64,000 nt of DNA from Halobacteriales archaeon YIM A00013 (GCA_025041195.1 JAKCFM010000001.1:1612001-1676000); one strand, 5' to 3'. Shown: positions 1 to 8,945, counted from the first letter of the stretch. Made by a program: numbers and translations. Notes: generated from the letters alone by a model not told the origin.

Positions 1-299
1 AAACGACCGGGGCCGTGCACGACACCAAGGTGACAGACCACGACGGCGATCCGGTGATCACGATCGGCTATGGGCCTGACTTTGCCGTCCTCAGGAGTGA
101 TGGTGTGCGACTCGATATTCCAGAGATGGTAACTGCACTTGCCGATGAGTACACTGAAGCTGGTGTCAGTGGCGGTGGGCATCTCGTCGTTGGGTCGATC
201 AAATTCGTCTCCGGTCGTCGGGAGCGAGTCCTCGATGCACTCGTCGAGAAGATGGCCGACGCAGCGATCGACGAGCAGCTCCGTTCAACGCTACTCTGA
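1..299 (+). CDS. C-terminal end of a DHH-family phosphoesterase (RecJ-like), truncated by the window edge
   Basis: The reading frame is open from the first bases (frame starting at base 3), so this is the 3' end of a gene that begins outside the window. The last ~95 residues contain a GGGH motif (residues GVSGGGHLVVGS) followed by a short helix, the pattern that closes the DHHA1 domain of RecJ-like and other DHH phosphoesterases, where it helps bind nucleic acid. Family assignment rests on this motif only, so the exact enzyme (nuclease or other phosphoesterase) is open. Its stop overlaps by nine bases the 3' end of the convergent phospholipase D-like gene. Confidence 0.6.
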   Translation, partial: TTGAVHDTKVTDHDGDPVITIGYGPDFAVLRSDGVRLDIPEMVTALADEYTEAGVSGGGHLVVGSIKFVSGRRERVLDALVEKMADAAIDEQLRSTLL

Positions 300-1934
300 A
301 CGGTCTTCGAACGATATTCTGCGGGCGATCCACAGCGCTATCACCGTGAGGACGGCGAGCACGATGAGTGCACCCACTGGCAGTGGATCTTTCTTCTTCC
401 CGTCCCAGTCTGTATCGAAGATTGTTGTGTAATACCGACCGACGGAGGGCCCCTCCATCATCACCAGCAGTTCTCGGTTGTTCTCTGCAGCGTTCTGATT
501 CCAGTTCAGGCTCCCGAGGAAGACGGTGTCTGCATCGATGATGACTCCCTTGGCGTGAATCTTCTCGAAGCGACCCCGCGGATCAGCGAGTTTGACGCGA
601 AGATCGAGATCTGAGCGGTTCGCACGTCGATTGAGCTGCGCTGCCATTGCTCGGTTCTCATCTCTGACGTACCATTCACTTGAGAGGAGGATTCGAACGG
701 AGACACCTCGACGAGCGGCCGCGATCGCTGCAGTTGTAAACGGACCGTCCGGACCGCCGATTGATACCTGGATCACCCGGATCGAAGACGTCGCATTCGT
801 GAGCGCTCCACGAAGGGATTGAGCGGCGTTTTCGGGACCGACCAGCAATCGCGTTCGATTGGGCTGGACCGTTTTCGGATCAACCGTCCGGTCGTAGCGA
901 TCCCCGATCGGATCCGACGGCTCAAACGACGCCGATCGACGGTAGTGAGACCAGGGCTGGCTGGCGTTCCAGCCCCTATCTGCTCGAAACAGTTCGGTCA
1001 GTCCAGTTGCGATCTGGCGATTGGTGATTGTCGTTCCCCAGCCACGACTCGAACGGCTGCCAACACCGGAGGGCTTCCAGTTTTCCGTCAGTATGATTGC
1101 CGATTCATCCACAACCGCGTATTTTGCGTGATGAAACCGGTATCTGGCCTGCTCACCGCCCAGTATATGGACGGGGACACCGGCAGCCACGAGCCGATCG
1201 AGCTGTCGTGCCTGGCGCTGCGACATCCCCCCGACGGGACCGCCATCAAGCAGCAGTTCGACGGTCACTCCACGACGATGGGCCTCGATGAGATGCGTCG
1301 TAATCTGTGGATCACTGAACGTGTATCCTGCAAGTAAAATGCGATCGGTCGCTGATTTGAGCGAACTGACGACCGGTTTGGTTCCGCCAGGAAACGCATA
1401 CAGCGTTGCTTGGGCATGTGAGCTTTCGACAACGGGAAGATCAGTCGCTCCGCGCGGCCGCCACTCCCAGCCATCGTCCGTGGATATATAACGCTCTCCG
1501 GATCTGGCGTTCTCGTACGAGACGACATCGACCACACGACCGTCGGCCACTAACTCAAGTCGTTCACCAGTATTGGCAAGCGAGAGTGTTCCGTTGGTGC
1601 CAACAGTCTGTGCGCCATCCGTCGGTGGTGGTTTCGACGAATCCAGCGCTATCTGCACACGGCCCTGAACGGTCGTGTTCGAAACCGCAACCGCCCCTTC
1701 ATCGTCACGGAGGACGAGTGATGACGTCGAAGAGTGAACGATCAGTTCGACGAACTCACCCTGATCGTTTTCGGCGACTGGATCGGGATAGATCGCGACG
1801 ATTTCCGGATCAGCGGATGACGACGTCGTGTTAGAACTCGCACCCATTCCCATGAACGCAGAGGTACTGAGACAGAACAGACAGACTCCGTACACCAGCC
1901 ATTTCGAGGAAATCCGGAGCACAGATGGGAACAC
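291..1934 (-). CDS. Secreted phospholipase D-like protein with lamin-tail-like N-terminus
   Basis: This 547-residue protein has two HKD-type motifs: H269-A-K271 with D276 (FHHAKYAVVDES) and H460-A-K462 with D467 (KIHAKGVIIDAD). This is the paired active site of phospholipase D-superfamily enzymes, which cut phosphodiester bonds in lipids or nucleic acids. Residues 12-30 form a signal-like hydrophobic segment. Residues ~43-165 resemble a lamin-tail domain (IVAIYPDPVAENDQGEFVEL). A transmembrane helix at ~520-538 with a charged tail closes the protein. The expected topology is extracellular and membrane-anchored. The start is GTG at 1934; another GTG four codons downstream is possible. Substrate cannot be told from sequence. 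Confidence 0.85.
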   Translation of the reverse strand: MFPSVLRISSKWLVYGVCLFCLSTSAFMGMGASSNTTSSSADPEIVAIYPDPVAENDQGEFVELIVHSSTSSLVLRDDEGAVAVSNTTVQGRVQIALDSSKPPPTDGAQTVGTNGTLSLANTGERLELVADGRVVDVVSYENARSGERYISTDDGWEWRPRGATDLPVVESSHAQATLYAFPGGTKPVVSSLKSATDRILLAGYTFSDPQITTHLIEAHRRGVTVELLLDGGPVGGMSQRQARQLDRLVAAGVPVHILGGEQARYRFHHAKYAVVDESAIILTENWKPSGVGSRSSRGWGTTITNRQIATGLTELFRADRGWNASQPWSHYRRSASFEPSDPIGDRYDRTVDPKTVQPNRTRLLVGPENAAQSLRGALTNATSSIRVIQVSIGGPDGPFTTAAIAAARRGVSVRILLSSEWYVRDENRAMAAQLNRRANRSDLDLRVKLADPRGRFEKIHAKGVIIDADTVFLGSLNWNQNAAENNRELLVMMEGPSVGRYYTTIFDTDWDGKKKDPLPVGALIVLAVLTVIALWIARRISFEDRSE

Positions 1935-1977
1935 GATAGGAGATCATGATCCCGCCACTGTATTTGAACCTTCGGGG

Positions 1978-3252
1978 TTAGACCGGTTCGGTGTTCGCAA
2001 ACGCCTGTGTCGCCCGTTCGGCCTCAACCTGTACAAGATACGACTGATCGTCGTCGTACGACTGAATCGCATCGAGTGCGTCTTTGGTTCCGATCTGGTT
2101 GAGTGCCCACGCCGCACTTGCCCGAACGGAGTTCTCATCATCCGACCCAAGACATTCGCTGAGCGGTTGTATTGCCCGCGTATCACCGATTCGACCGAGT
2201 GCTTTGGCAGCGCTCGAACGCACCGACGGTTCGTCTGCGACGAGCCGGTTTGCGACGGCCTGTGTGGCCTCTGCGTCGCCGATTTCGCCGAGGGCTTTGA
2301 GCGTGATTGCCTGGAGTACGGGATCACCGTCGCCGTCGATGAACGGAATCAGCGTCTCAAGCGCGCGTGCGTCGCCGATTTTGCCGAGCGCTTCGATCGG
2401 TTTTTGCTTGCGCTTTTGGGCGCGTTCGTTCATCTCTTCGAACGCTTCCGGCGGACCCATCCGAATGAAAGCATCGAGGCAGTTTTCCTGCATAAAATCG
2501 GAGGTAAGCTTCTCAAGCGCAAGCAGAATCGGCTCTGGATTATTGTTCGATTCTGCAATCCTGACGACCGAAAGCTCCGGTGGGAAGTCTTTCCGGTTTT
2601 TCGGCGTCAGAACGTCGTAGAAACCCTGGTAGTCTAGCTGTTCGTGAACCGTGAGATCGCTCCACTCCTGGGCATCGTCGAGGTCGGCCGTCAGATCATC
2701 GGTTGCATCACCGAGCGCAGTGATCGTTTCGGTGTCGCTGTCTGGATGCAGTTCGCTGCTGTCGATTGCATCGCGCACCGATTCGAGTGTTGACACGGCC
2801 TCGTCGATCGAGTCACCGGGTTCGTCGATGGTGGTCGCAAGCGGTCCGGCGACGGCTCCAGCGTACGTACTGACGGCATCGATCGCGTCTTGTTCACCGA
2901 CGTCGGTCCAGCGAGTATCCGTGAGTCGGCTGGCCAACTCATCTACGCGTTCGGATACGTCCTCGGCGTACGGGCCGCGCTCGTCGTCGATTGCAGCCGA
3001 CAGTTCGTCCGCGCGAGTACTGAGTTGCTCGCGCTCGGACGGCTCATCGTCTTCGTCGTCCGATTCTGGGAGCGTCTCAATCGCTTCTGTGGCTGATTCG
3101 AGCTCACCTTCGAGATCGTCAAGGTCGGATTCGGTCACCTCATCGTCCGAAAGTGCCGTTTCGATGCTATCGAGACGATCGGACACCGCCGATGGATCGG
3201 TGTCGGCTGGGGTGTCATCTGTGTCGGGTGTGTCGTCGTCCCCGTTGCTCAT
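1978..3252 (-). CDS. HEAT-repeat protein with acidic N-terminal region
   Basis: The first ~190 of 424 residues are highly acidic and Ser/Asp/Glu rich with predicted helices and no recognised enzyme motif. From about residue 280 the protein consists of HEAT/PBS-lyase-type repeats of ~30 residues, seen as recurring patterns such as ALGKIGDARAL, ALGEIGDAEAT, ALGRIGDTRAI and ALNQIGTKDAL. Such repeats form a helical scaffold for protein binding. No signal peptide or membrane segment is visible, so it is probably cytoplasmic. Its partner is unknown. The ATG at 3252 begins the acidic stretch and no better start lies downstream. Confidence 0.75.
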   Translation of the reverse strand: MSNGDDDTPDTDDTPADTDPSAVSDRLDSIETALSDDEVTESDLDDLEGELESATEAIETLPESDDEDDEPSEREQLSTRADELSAAIDDERGPYAEDVSERVDELASRLTDTRWTDVGEQDAIDAVSTYAGAVAGPLATTIDEPGDSIDEAVSTLESVRDAIDSSELHPDSDTETITALGDATDDLTADLDDAQEWSDLTVHEQLDYQGFYDVLTPKNRKDFPPELSVVRIAESNNNPEPILLALEKLTSDFMQENCLDAFIRMGPPEAFEEMNERAQKRKQKPIEALGKIGDARALETLIPFIDGDGDPVLQAITLKALGEIGDAEATQAVANRLVADEPSVRSSAAKALGRIGDTRAIQPLSECLGSDDENSVRASAAWALNQIGTKDALDAIQSYDDDQSYLVQVEAERATQAFANTEPV

Positions 3253-3336
3253 ACCTCAGAATGCGACAGTCCAAGCCAAGAGCGTTTCCTTTCGTGCTAC
3301 ACCCACCAGGACCATCCCAACCGGAAACCGCCGGGC

Positions 3337-3345
3337 CTATATCTT
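3337..3345 (+). promoter_or_regulatory. TATA box of the halocyanin gene
   Basis: CTATATCTT is centred about 24 nt before the ATG at 3365. This is the spacing expected for a leaderless haloarchaeal transcript, and it favours that ATG over the one at 3356. Confidence 0.5.
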
Positions 3346-3364
3346 CGTCTAGTGTATGATTTCC

Positions 3365-3787
3365 ATGGATCGCCGTGCGTTCCTCTCGGGGGCAACGACC
3401 GTCGTCGCGGTGGGCCTGGCCGGCTGTCTGAGTCGGTCATCGCTCGGCGCAACCGATTTCGACATCGGGATGGACTCGGATGCGTTTGATCCCGAGGAGG
3501 TAACAATCGAGACGGGAGATACCGTCATCTGGGGTAACCCCAGCTCCCGAGCCCATTCGGTGACAGCCTACGAGGCAACCGTCCCCGACGGGGCAGCCTA
3601 TTTTGCCTCCGGAGGATTTGACACCGAACGCGATGCCCGAGACTCCTGGCGTGAACACACCGGGAGCGCTGGCGGCAAAATTCTCTCCGGCGAAACGTAT
3701 GAACACACGTTCAAGATTCCAGGGACATTCCCATACTTTTGCATTCCACACGAGAACGTGATGACTGGTCGAATACACGTCGAGTAG
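3365..3787 (+). CDS. Halocyanin-like blue copper lipoprotein
   Basis: This is a 140-residue type-1 copper protein, probably a membrane-tethered electron carrier on the outer face. It opens with a twin-arginine signal (DRRAFLSG) and a lipobox (LAGC), so it should be exported by Tat and lipid-anchored. The plastocyanin fold ends in FPYFCIPHENVMTG, giving copper ligands C126, H129 and M133; the fourth ligand is H64 in RAHSV. All four ligands are present. The TATA position supports the start MDRRAF rather than the ATG three codons upstream. It stands alone between convergent neighbours. Confidence 0.9.
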   Translation: MDRRAFLSGATTVVAVGLAGCLSRSSLGATDFDIGMDSDAFDPEEVTIETGDTVIWGNPSSRAHSVTAYEATVPDGAAYFASGGFDTERDARDSWREHTGSAGGKILSGETYEHTFKIPGTFPYFCIPHENVMTGRIHVE

Positions 3788-3792
3788 TCGGC

Positions 3793-3798
3793 AAAAAA
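3793..3798 (-). terminator. T-run after rps3ae
   Basis: On the minus strand a run of six T follows the rps3ae stop by 13 nt. Archaeal termination commonly uses such T-runs without a hairpin. Confidence 0.4.
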
Positions 3799-3811
3799 GT
3801 GAATTCCGTCG

Positions 3812-4453
3812 TTAGTTGTCGAGTTCGACGTCGTCTTCTTCGAGACTGACTGACGTCTCTTCTTCTTCTGCGATTTCGTCGGGATGAGCTTCGAGCGTCG
3901 TTTTCTGGACTTCGACGCGTCGAAGCGGGTAGATCGTCTTTGCTTCGTTGTAGATGCCACCAGAGAGCCGCCCATTGACGATGCCGTCGACGAACTCCGC
4001 AAACGTTCGCTCAGCAGCAGCGTCCTCGACAATCTGGGTCATCTGATTCCGGATTGCTTTCTCCTGGCTCTGGTCTGCCTTTTTCGTGGTGTAGGCGACC
4101 GGCTGGACCTGCACCCGGTAGTTGTCCGCCGTCATCACGGTCACGAAGGCATCGACCTTCGAGGAGCCACGGCGAACGAGGCTGCGAAGATAATCGCGCG
4201 TGAGTTCGTGTTTGATGAACTCAGTGTATGCGCTGTCGCTCCCCACATCGGTAATCTTGAACGTGAGCTTGGTGTTGTTCTCGCTGGCGTCGTTTTGCAA
4301 CTCGCCAAGCGTCGATTCGATGGTTCGCCCGTCCAACTGCTCGGGCTCTCGTGCAACTGTTTCACCGAGTTCGGCCCGATCGAACTGCTCCGGGGCGAAC
4401 ACTGTGTACCAGCGTTTCTCTCGTTTTCGTCGTGAAACTGATCGTTCACTCAT
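3812..4453 (-). CDS. rps3ae: Small-subunit ribosomal protein eS1 (S3Ae)
   Basis: This 213-residue protein matches the archaeal/eukaryotic S3Ae family throughout: a basic start (RRKREKRWYTV), the FKITDVGSDSAYTEFIKHEL region, and a C-terminal segment KTIYPLRRVEVQKT. The tail is very acidic (EEEETSVSLEEDDVELDN), a haloarchaeal feature. It sits on the small subunit near the mRNA exit. It is the last gene of the operon rps15 - DHH-like - pcc1 - rps3ae, its start overlapping the pcc1 end by eight bases, which points to translational coupling. Confidence 0.95.
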   Translation of the reverse strand: MSERSVSRRKREKRWYTVFAPEQFDRAELGETVAREPEQLDGRTIESTLGELQNDASENNTKLTFKITDVGSDSAYTEFIKHELTRDYLRSLVRRGSSKVDAFVTVMTADNYRVQVQPVAYTTKKADQSQEKAIRNQMTQIVEDAAAERTFAEFVDGIVNGRLSGGIYNEAKTIYPLRRVEVQKTTLEAHPDEIAEEEETSVSLEEDDVELDN

Positions 4454-4679
4454 GATTGGTAGGTTCGTTGTTCAACAACTGTACTGCGACTGTGAGATTC
4501 GTGATGTAGTCGTCCACGGTCGTCCGGACGCCTCCGGTGGTTGGCCGCTCGATGACGGTCGTTATCGTCCCTTCGTCCTCGACGGTTGTCATCTCGTCGG
4601 TATTGTCCGGGACGAGTGCTGCGGCGATGGTCGCACCATCGTCAGCGTCGACCGTTGTCCTGATTGTCGCACGACGCAT
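4446..4679 (-). CDS. pcc1: KEOPS complex subunit Pcc1
   Basis: This 77-residue protein has the Pcc1 pattern: an N-terminal strand (RRATIRTTVDADDGATIAAAL), a central acidic stretch, and a final amphipathic helix with TTVDDYITNLTVAVQLL. Pcc1 is the dimerisation subunit of KEOPS, which makes the universal t6A modification at position 37 of ANN-decoding tRNAs together with Kae1 and Bud32. The gene lies one base after the stop of the upstream DHH-like gene and overlaps rps3ae, so it is co-transcribed with ribosomal proteins. Confidence 0.85.
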   Translation of the reverse strand: MRRATIRTTVDADDGATIAAALVPDNTDEMTTVEDEGTITTVIERPTTGGVRTTVDDYITNLTVAVQLLNNEPTNHE

Positions 4680-4680
4680 C

Positions 4681-5778
4681 TCAGATCGCCTCCGTAAACG
4701 CCGTCACCACTGGATCGGTGTCGGTGACGCCAACACGGGTGTATCCGTTCGTTGTCGTCAGCGGCGTTGCAGGCGTGGTTGATTCGAGTGCGCGTTCGAG
4801 TGCAGGGGCGGTGTCCTCCGTTCCTGTGACGACAATGCTGTCACCGCTCACTGCCAGGACGACCGGCTCTGGCGATTGAAACTCCCGAATGAGTCGAGCG
4901 ACGGGTTCGAGCACCGCGTTCGAACCGTCAGGAAGTCGTGCAACCACACAGCCAGGGTGTCGTTCGAGAGCACAGTCATCGATTGCTCCATGAACGGTGG
5001 TAGCATAAGCTCGCCAGCACTCTAGCGCTTCTGGTGGGTCGCTGCGACCCAGTGCAAGCGCGAGTCCATCACCCGGTGCAACACGCGCCAGACCGTCCAG
5101 TACATCGCCGTAGCCGGCAATCGTCGCAAACGGTCCAGCGGGGGCAACGAGTGGGTGGAGTAGCCGCTCGATTCTGTGACTTGCACGCGTCTCGGGGTTC
5201 TTGACCACGGACATCGACACCAGCGACGCAATCGTCGTTCGCGTGGCGTCGTCGAGGCCGTCGTCAATCGATCCGAGAAGTTCGGTGACCGCTTCGGTGT
5301 CACCCGAAAACGGTGCGTGGATGAGCGTCGAGTGCGCGAGCCCATCGATCGGTCCGTTAGTTGGGACGCCAACGCCGGGTCGCCGTTCGAGCGCCGTTTC
5401 GAGGCGTTCGACTGTTGGTTCGACGGCGCGTTCGCTGGCACTCACGCCAGCCAGTCCCAACGTAGTGATAGCCGGCGCCAGCGACGCATTCGAGAGTTCG
5501 TTCGCAATCGAAAGCGCCGTGCTGGCGATCGGTCGATTGGTGAGCGCAATATCTCCACCGCTCGTGCCGACCGTCACGGTCACGTCATCGAAGTCGTCAG
5601 AGACTGTCGCGAGCCGGTCGAGCCGCGCCTGAAACGGCTGATCGAGCGTCCGTGCGAGGACACCGATCGCTGCCAGTGCATCGCCATCGGGGGTTCCAAT
5701 GAACCGAACGAACGGCGCATTTGAAAGCCGTTCGGCGTGCGTAGCAGGCGATCGATCAGCAGTGTCGGCGCTGGACAT
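4681..5778 (-). CDS. Degenerate DHH-family (RecJ-like) protein of the rps15-pcc1-rps3ae operon
   Basis: This 365-residue protein keeps the layout of a DHH phosphoesterase: an N-terminal Rossmann-like domain and a C-terminal DHHA1-like part. Where active enzymes have an HxDxDG motif, this one reads GTPDGDALAAIG. No later DHH triad is visible. I infer that it has lost nuclease activity and serves as a structural or regulatory homologue. It starts ten bases after the rps15 stop and ends one base before pcc1, so it belongs to a translation-linked operon. Haloarchaeal annotation often calls such genes recJ-like; that name should not be read as evidence of activity. Confidence 0.65.
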   Translation of the reverse strand: MSSADTADRSPATHAERLSNAPFVRFIGTPDGDALAAIGVLARTLDQPFQARLDRLATVSDDFDDVTVTVGTSGGDIALTNRPIASTALSIANELSNASLAPAITTLGLAGVSASERAVEPTVERLETALERRPGVGVPTNGPIDGLAHSTLIHAPFSGDTEAVTELLGSIDDGLDDATRTTIASLVSMSVVKNPETRASHRIERLLHPLVAPAGPFATIAGYGDVLDGLARVAPGDGLALALGRSDPPEALECWRAYATTVHGAIDDCALERHPGCVVARLPDGSNAVLEPVARLIREFQSPEPVVLAVSGDSIVVTGTEDTAPALERALESTTPATPLTTTNGYTRVGVTDTDPVVTAFTEAI

Positions 5779-5788
5779 TGATGAGATC

Positions 5789-6259
5789 TCAGTAGGATTC
5801 GAGGAGTTCGCGTGCGGACTCGTAGGTGTAGGTGAACTCCGCGTCGAGTTCGTCGCCGCGATAGTACGCTACAAGTCGGCGAACTTTCGACTCCGTGTTC
5901 TGGAGTGCGCGTTTGTTCTGGTGGTCGCCAGGGTTGGCGTCCATGTGTTCGTGAAGGCGCACCGCGCGTGCGAGCAGGTTCCGAAGATCTTCGGGGAGCT
6001 CCTCGCGAGCGTCGTTTTCTTCCAGGATCGTGGTGACCTTCTTCTCGGTTGCGAGTTTGACATCCGGGATTGGAACCCCCTGGACGCCCTCATCGCGCAG
6101 TTTGATCCCGATAACGCTCGGGTCGTGGCCCTGTTCTGCGAGTTCGACGACTCGCTCTTCGATTGCCTCAGGATCTACATCACTCCACTCCGGTGGTTCG
6201 TCGGTCGCTGGGCGGTCCGATCCGGACGACCCGCGACGTCGTGTGTGCATTCGTGCCAT
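5789..6259 (-). CDS. rps15: Small-subunit ribosomal protein uS15
   Basis: This 156-residue archaeal-length uS15 has the typical start MARMHTRRRG and the core LLARAVRLHEHMDANPGDHQNKRALQNTESKVRRLVAYY, which binds 16S rRNA. The ORF remains open 58 codons further upstream, but that part is low-complexity shadow sequence, and MARMHTRRRG is the family's start, so the ATG at 6259 is chosen. It is the first gene of the four-gene operon running to rps3ae. Confidence 0.95.
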   Translation of the reverse strand: MARMHTRRRGSSGSDRPATDEPPEWSDVDPEAIEERVVELAEQGHDPSVIGIKLRDEGVQGVPIPDVKLATEKKVTTILEENDAREELPEDLRNLLARAVRLHEHMDANPGDHQNKRALQNTESKVRRLVAYYRGDELDAEFTYTYESARELLESY

Positions 6260-6451
6260 ATTTCTGATTGGAACCGCACGAATAGCGACGTTGCACAGCT
6301 CTCGCGAGTAGCGAGAAGCTGTTGCACTACCACACTCTCGAGCGATGGAAGCCCATCGCGTTGTCGGATGTGTGGCCGTGCCGTTCCCAGCGAAGAGAGA
6401 GGGGGTATGCTGAAAACGGTTTCTACTCCCCATGGATACGGTTCGATGGGA

Positions 6452-6459
6452 TTAAGTTA
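6452..6459 (+). promoter_or_regulatory. TATA-like box of tRNA-Ala
   Basis: TTAAGTTA lies 24-31 nt before the mature 5' end of the tRNA, the usual archaeal distance. Confidence 0.5.
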
Positions 6460-6482
6460 CCCGGTGGGATAGAAAGGGATGC

Positions 6483-6554
6483 GGGCTCGTAGATCAGGGG
6501 TAGATCACTCCCTTGGCATGGGAGAGGCCCCGGGTTCAAATCCCGGCGAGTCCA
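6483..6554 (+). tRNA. tRNA-Ala (anticodon GGC)
   Basis: The gene folds into a full cloverleaf of 72 nt. The acceptor GGGCTCG pairs with CGAGTCC (one G-T pair), the D stem is GATC/GATC, and the anticodon stem CTCCC/GGGAG encloses TTGGCAT, so the anticodon is GGC. The T arm is CCGGG-TTCAAAT-CCCGG, with discriminator A. No CCA is encoded. Confidence 0.95.
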
Positions 6555-6604
6555 TCGACGAACGGAACTTTTGTGGAGCGAGTGAATGGCGAGTTAGCCG
6601 TCCA

Positions 6605-6631
6605 TATTGTATCGCAGCTCCCGATACAATA
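6605..6631. terminator. Perfect 10-bp inverted repeat (hairpin)
   Basis: TATTGTATCG (6605-6614) and CGATACAATA (6622-6631) are separated by 7 nt. It lies between the tRNA-Ala end and the 3' end of the minus-strand broken gene. It may terminate that gene or be a repeat-element remnant; no T-run follows. Confidence 0.35.
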
Positions 6632-6662
6632 CGATCCAGAACAGCGAGGCTCCGGTACCGAA

Positions 6663-7219
6663 TTAACAGCCACCCGAAACCCGATACATGAAGAGTGGAC
6701 CATTCTTTGTGTCGACTGTCTTGACGAGCGTGAATTGGCCAGTGTCTATTGTTCCCCGACATGGGGTAGCCCACCCACCAGAAAGTTCAACTGTTCCATC
6801 AGAAGGCAACCGTTTGCCCATCAACAATGTATCAAAAATTAGATCGCCATTGGGAGAGTGTGTGGAATAACTCTGCGCAATTTTTCCATAACTCACTGCT
6901 TGTAATGCGATGCCACGTTTTTGAAGCTCGTAGGCAACAGGTCTTTGTATTGGTGCCCGGACAGTATTATTTGCAATTTTTCCTTCAATCCAGACACTAT
7001 CATAAATTGTATTAGTTATGTCATTTGCAATTTCGACACCCGCATCTGTCGTTCGTGTAAATCCGGGAGAGGAGTCATGCCAAACCAGCATTCCAGCGAC
7101 CGGAGACAAAACCACCACCAGCACAGAAATGATTGCCAGTGTCCGATGGTCTTCCGTAGCTCAACGATAGATTTGATGTCGCGATAAATATCGCCAATGT
7201 TGGATAATTTACTAACCAT
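6663..7219 (-). pseudogene. Frameshifted gene for a small membrane-anchored protein
   Basis: Two overlapping minus-strand frames look like one gene. The upstream frame (ATG at 7219) gives a charged start MVSKLSNIGDIYRDIKSIVE. Near 7150 it would need a one-base shift to reach the second frame, which supplies a hydrophobic segment LAIISVLVVVLSPVAGMLVW and ~150 residues to the stop at 6663. A charged cytoplasmic N-terminus followed by a membrane helix and an extracellular domain is a natural layout, while either frame alone lacks half of it. A GTG at 7124 could start a shortened version. The domain is not recognised. A sequencing error cannot be excluded. Confidence 0.4.
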
Positions 7220-7618
7220 ATAATTAATTTATTATATTATATACTAGCATTTGTCTCAATGGATGTAGTTCAGTTGTGATTTATGGACAGCAAAATGCTG
7301 TCGAATGAAATGAGTGCATCAAACACGTCACTGGCGTTGGATTCATATTGTAGTTTAGACTTATCTTAAGATGAACATTATAGCTTCCGATTTGGTGTAT
7401 CCAACCCCAGTTTACGCTCTTCATATCTGGTCAGATACAGAAGTTGTAATTAATAGCACGTACCCCAGTGGTGATGATGGATACTGGATTGGGAGGAGAC
7501 TGGTTTTTGAGCAGCCCCAATTTCTATGCTTCCATCTAATTGTAAATGTATATTAATTTAGATCGAAATCATCATAGGAAAATTTAATACCATCCCGATG
7601 ATCACGTTGGTAAAATAG
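7220..7618. other. AT-rich intergenic stretch
   Basis: About 400 bases without a convincing gene. A 61-codon plus-strand frame at 7371-7556 has no recognisable features and an AT-driven composition, so I do not call it. TTTAATA at 7583-7589 is a TATA box placed ~31 nt before the ATG of the gene at 7619. Confidence 0.6.
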
Positions 7619-8314
7619 ATGTACAAATCAGAACGTTACAAATTTGCCACACTTACGCTCGAGCCGACCGCACAGCCTGAATTGGCAACGATTCACGAGG
7701 CACTCGATCGATTCGAGGCGATCGCGCCCAACACTAACCGCAAATACGACCCTGACAGCGAACGAATTACTGACCTCATACTCAACGCCGACCACGGCGA
7801 ATACGCCTACTGCCATTTCGTTTATCACGCGAGCGCACGCGAAGCTGATATCCCTTCAGATGACACGAACGAAACCGACAATGCACGGACGTGGACGATC
7901 CGTTCCAGAATATTCTACTTCGAAAACGGCCAGTTCGCGATCCAATCGACCGATGGACTGGCAAAACACTGGCTCCCACCACTGTTCGAGCGCATCTCGA
8001 ACGGAGCCATAGTGACTGAGTACCGATTCTACCCGGAAGAAACTGATTCGTGTGACAAAGACAAACAATTCAACACAGAGATAGCAGACGCAACCACCCA
8101 CTGTGACGACCCAAAGCCGACCGATCTTATTGATGCGACAGCAAATGAGATTGAATCGATCGGCGAGCAGCACGATAAATCACCACAAGAAACGCCACTT
8201 CCAACTGGCGGCGTCATGACTGCGTGGCCTGAACCGAACGATGGTCTCTCAACGGCCGATCGTGCCGAGCGAATTGTCGACAGAATCAAACCATATCTAG
8301 AAACCCACCGGTGA
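7619..8314 (+). CDS. Conserved-looking hypothetical protein, acidic, cytoplasmic
   Basis: This 231-residue protein has no recognised domain. The N-terminal ~115 residues read like a compact alpha/beta fold (YKFATLTLEPT, GEYAYCHFVYH, WTIRSRIFYFENGQFAIQS). The remainder is Asp/Glu/Thr-rich and ends in a short amphipathic helix (ADRAERIVDRIKPYLE). There is no signal peptide or membrane helix. A TATA box ~31 nt upstream and haloarchaeal acidic composition support a real gene. It stands alone in an AT-rich, gene-poor region, so recent acquisition is possible. Confidence 0.6.
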   Translation: MYKSERYKFATLTLEPTAQPELATIHEALDRFEAIAPNTNRKYDPDSERITDLILNADHGEYAYCHFVYHASAREADIPSDDTNETDNARTWTIRSRIFYFENGQFAIQSTDGLAKHWLPPLFERISNGAIVTEYRFYPEETDSCDKDKQFNTEIADATTHCDDPKPTDLIDATANEIESIGEQHDKSPQETPLPTGGVMTAWPEPNDGLSTADRAERIVDRIKPYLETHR

Positions 8315-8915
8315 GTGGCAGGCAAACCACTACCAACGCAGTCCACAGCGCCGATCTCGACCAACCAAAACGCCCCCGATATACCACTCACATCCACCAT
8401 TTATTTATTCCAGAATTGGTAAAATAATTTTGATATGGTGATATTTACTCGTTTCAGTATACGTAGATCTCCATATTGGTTACGAGGACGGATTATATAA
8501 AAAGGATGGGAAGTGCCGATCAGTAGTCCGTTTTATTAGTCAGTTGTGTGAATTCAGAAGACGATTCTTCGTCCAAAACAGGTTTCCAAATCGCTTCGCT
8601 ATCAGTACGCAATTGCTGTGCGGGCACACGGTGCGTGTCAGATCGCTCTCCGTTGATTTTGTGATTGGCAAATGCGCGGAGATTGCTCAGAATCTGATGG
8701 TGGTCCCCTCCCACCTTTAATTCACAAATTGATAAATCAAATTTTATATACAAATTCTGTCAGTTGTGTTCGAGAGAGCATCGATTGAGGGATGCTAATT
8801 TATCTGATATAATTCGTGGTAACAGTCCGGATGGATCCGACAAACGGCGACGAAACAGTAGTAAATCAGTCAATCTCGGATAGTTGGCCAGTCGTTCGTA
8901 TTCCCCAACGATAGA
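8315..8915. other. AT-rich intergenic stretch
   Basis: About 600 bases with no gene I can support. Minus-strand frames at 8520-8753 (77 codons) and 8760-8951 (63 codons) exist, but the first starts inside a TATA-like AT tract and the second overlaps the start of the PadR gene; neither has recognisable features. Confidence 0.55.
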
Positions 8916-8923
8916 CTTATTTG
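8916..8923 (+). promoter_or_regulatory. TATA box of the PadR-type regulator
   Basis: CTTATTTG is centred 27 nt before the ATG at 8946, fitting a leaderless transcript. Confidence 0.5.
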
Positions 8924-8945
8924 TGAACGGATACAACCTCGATTC

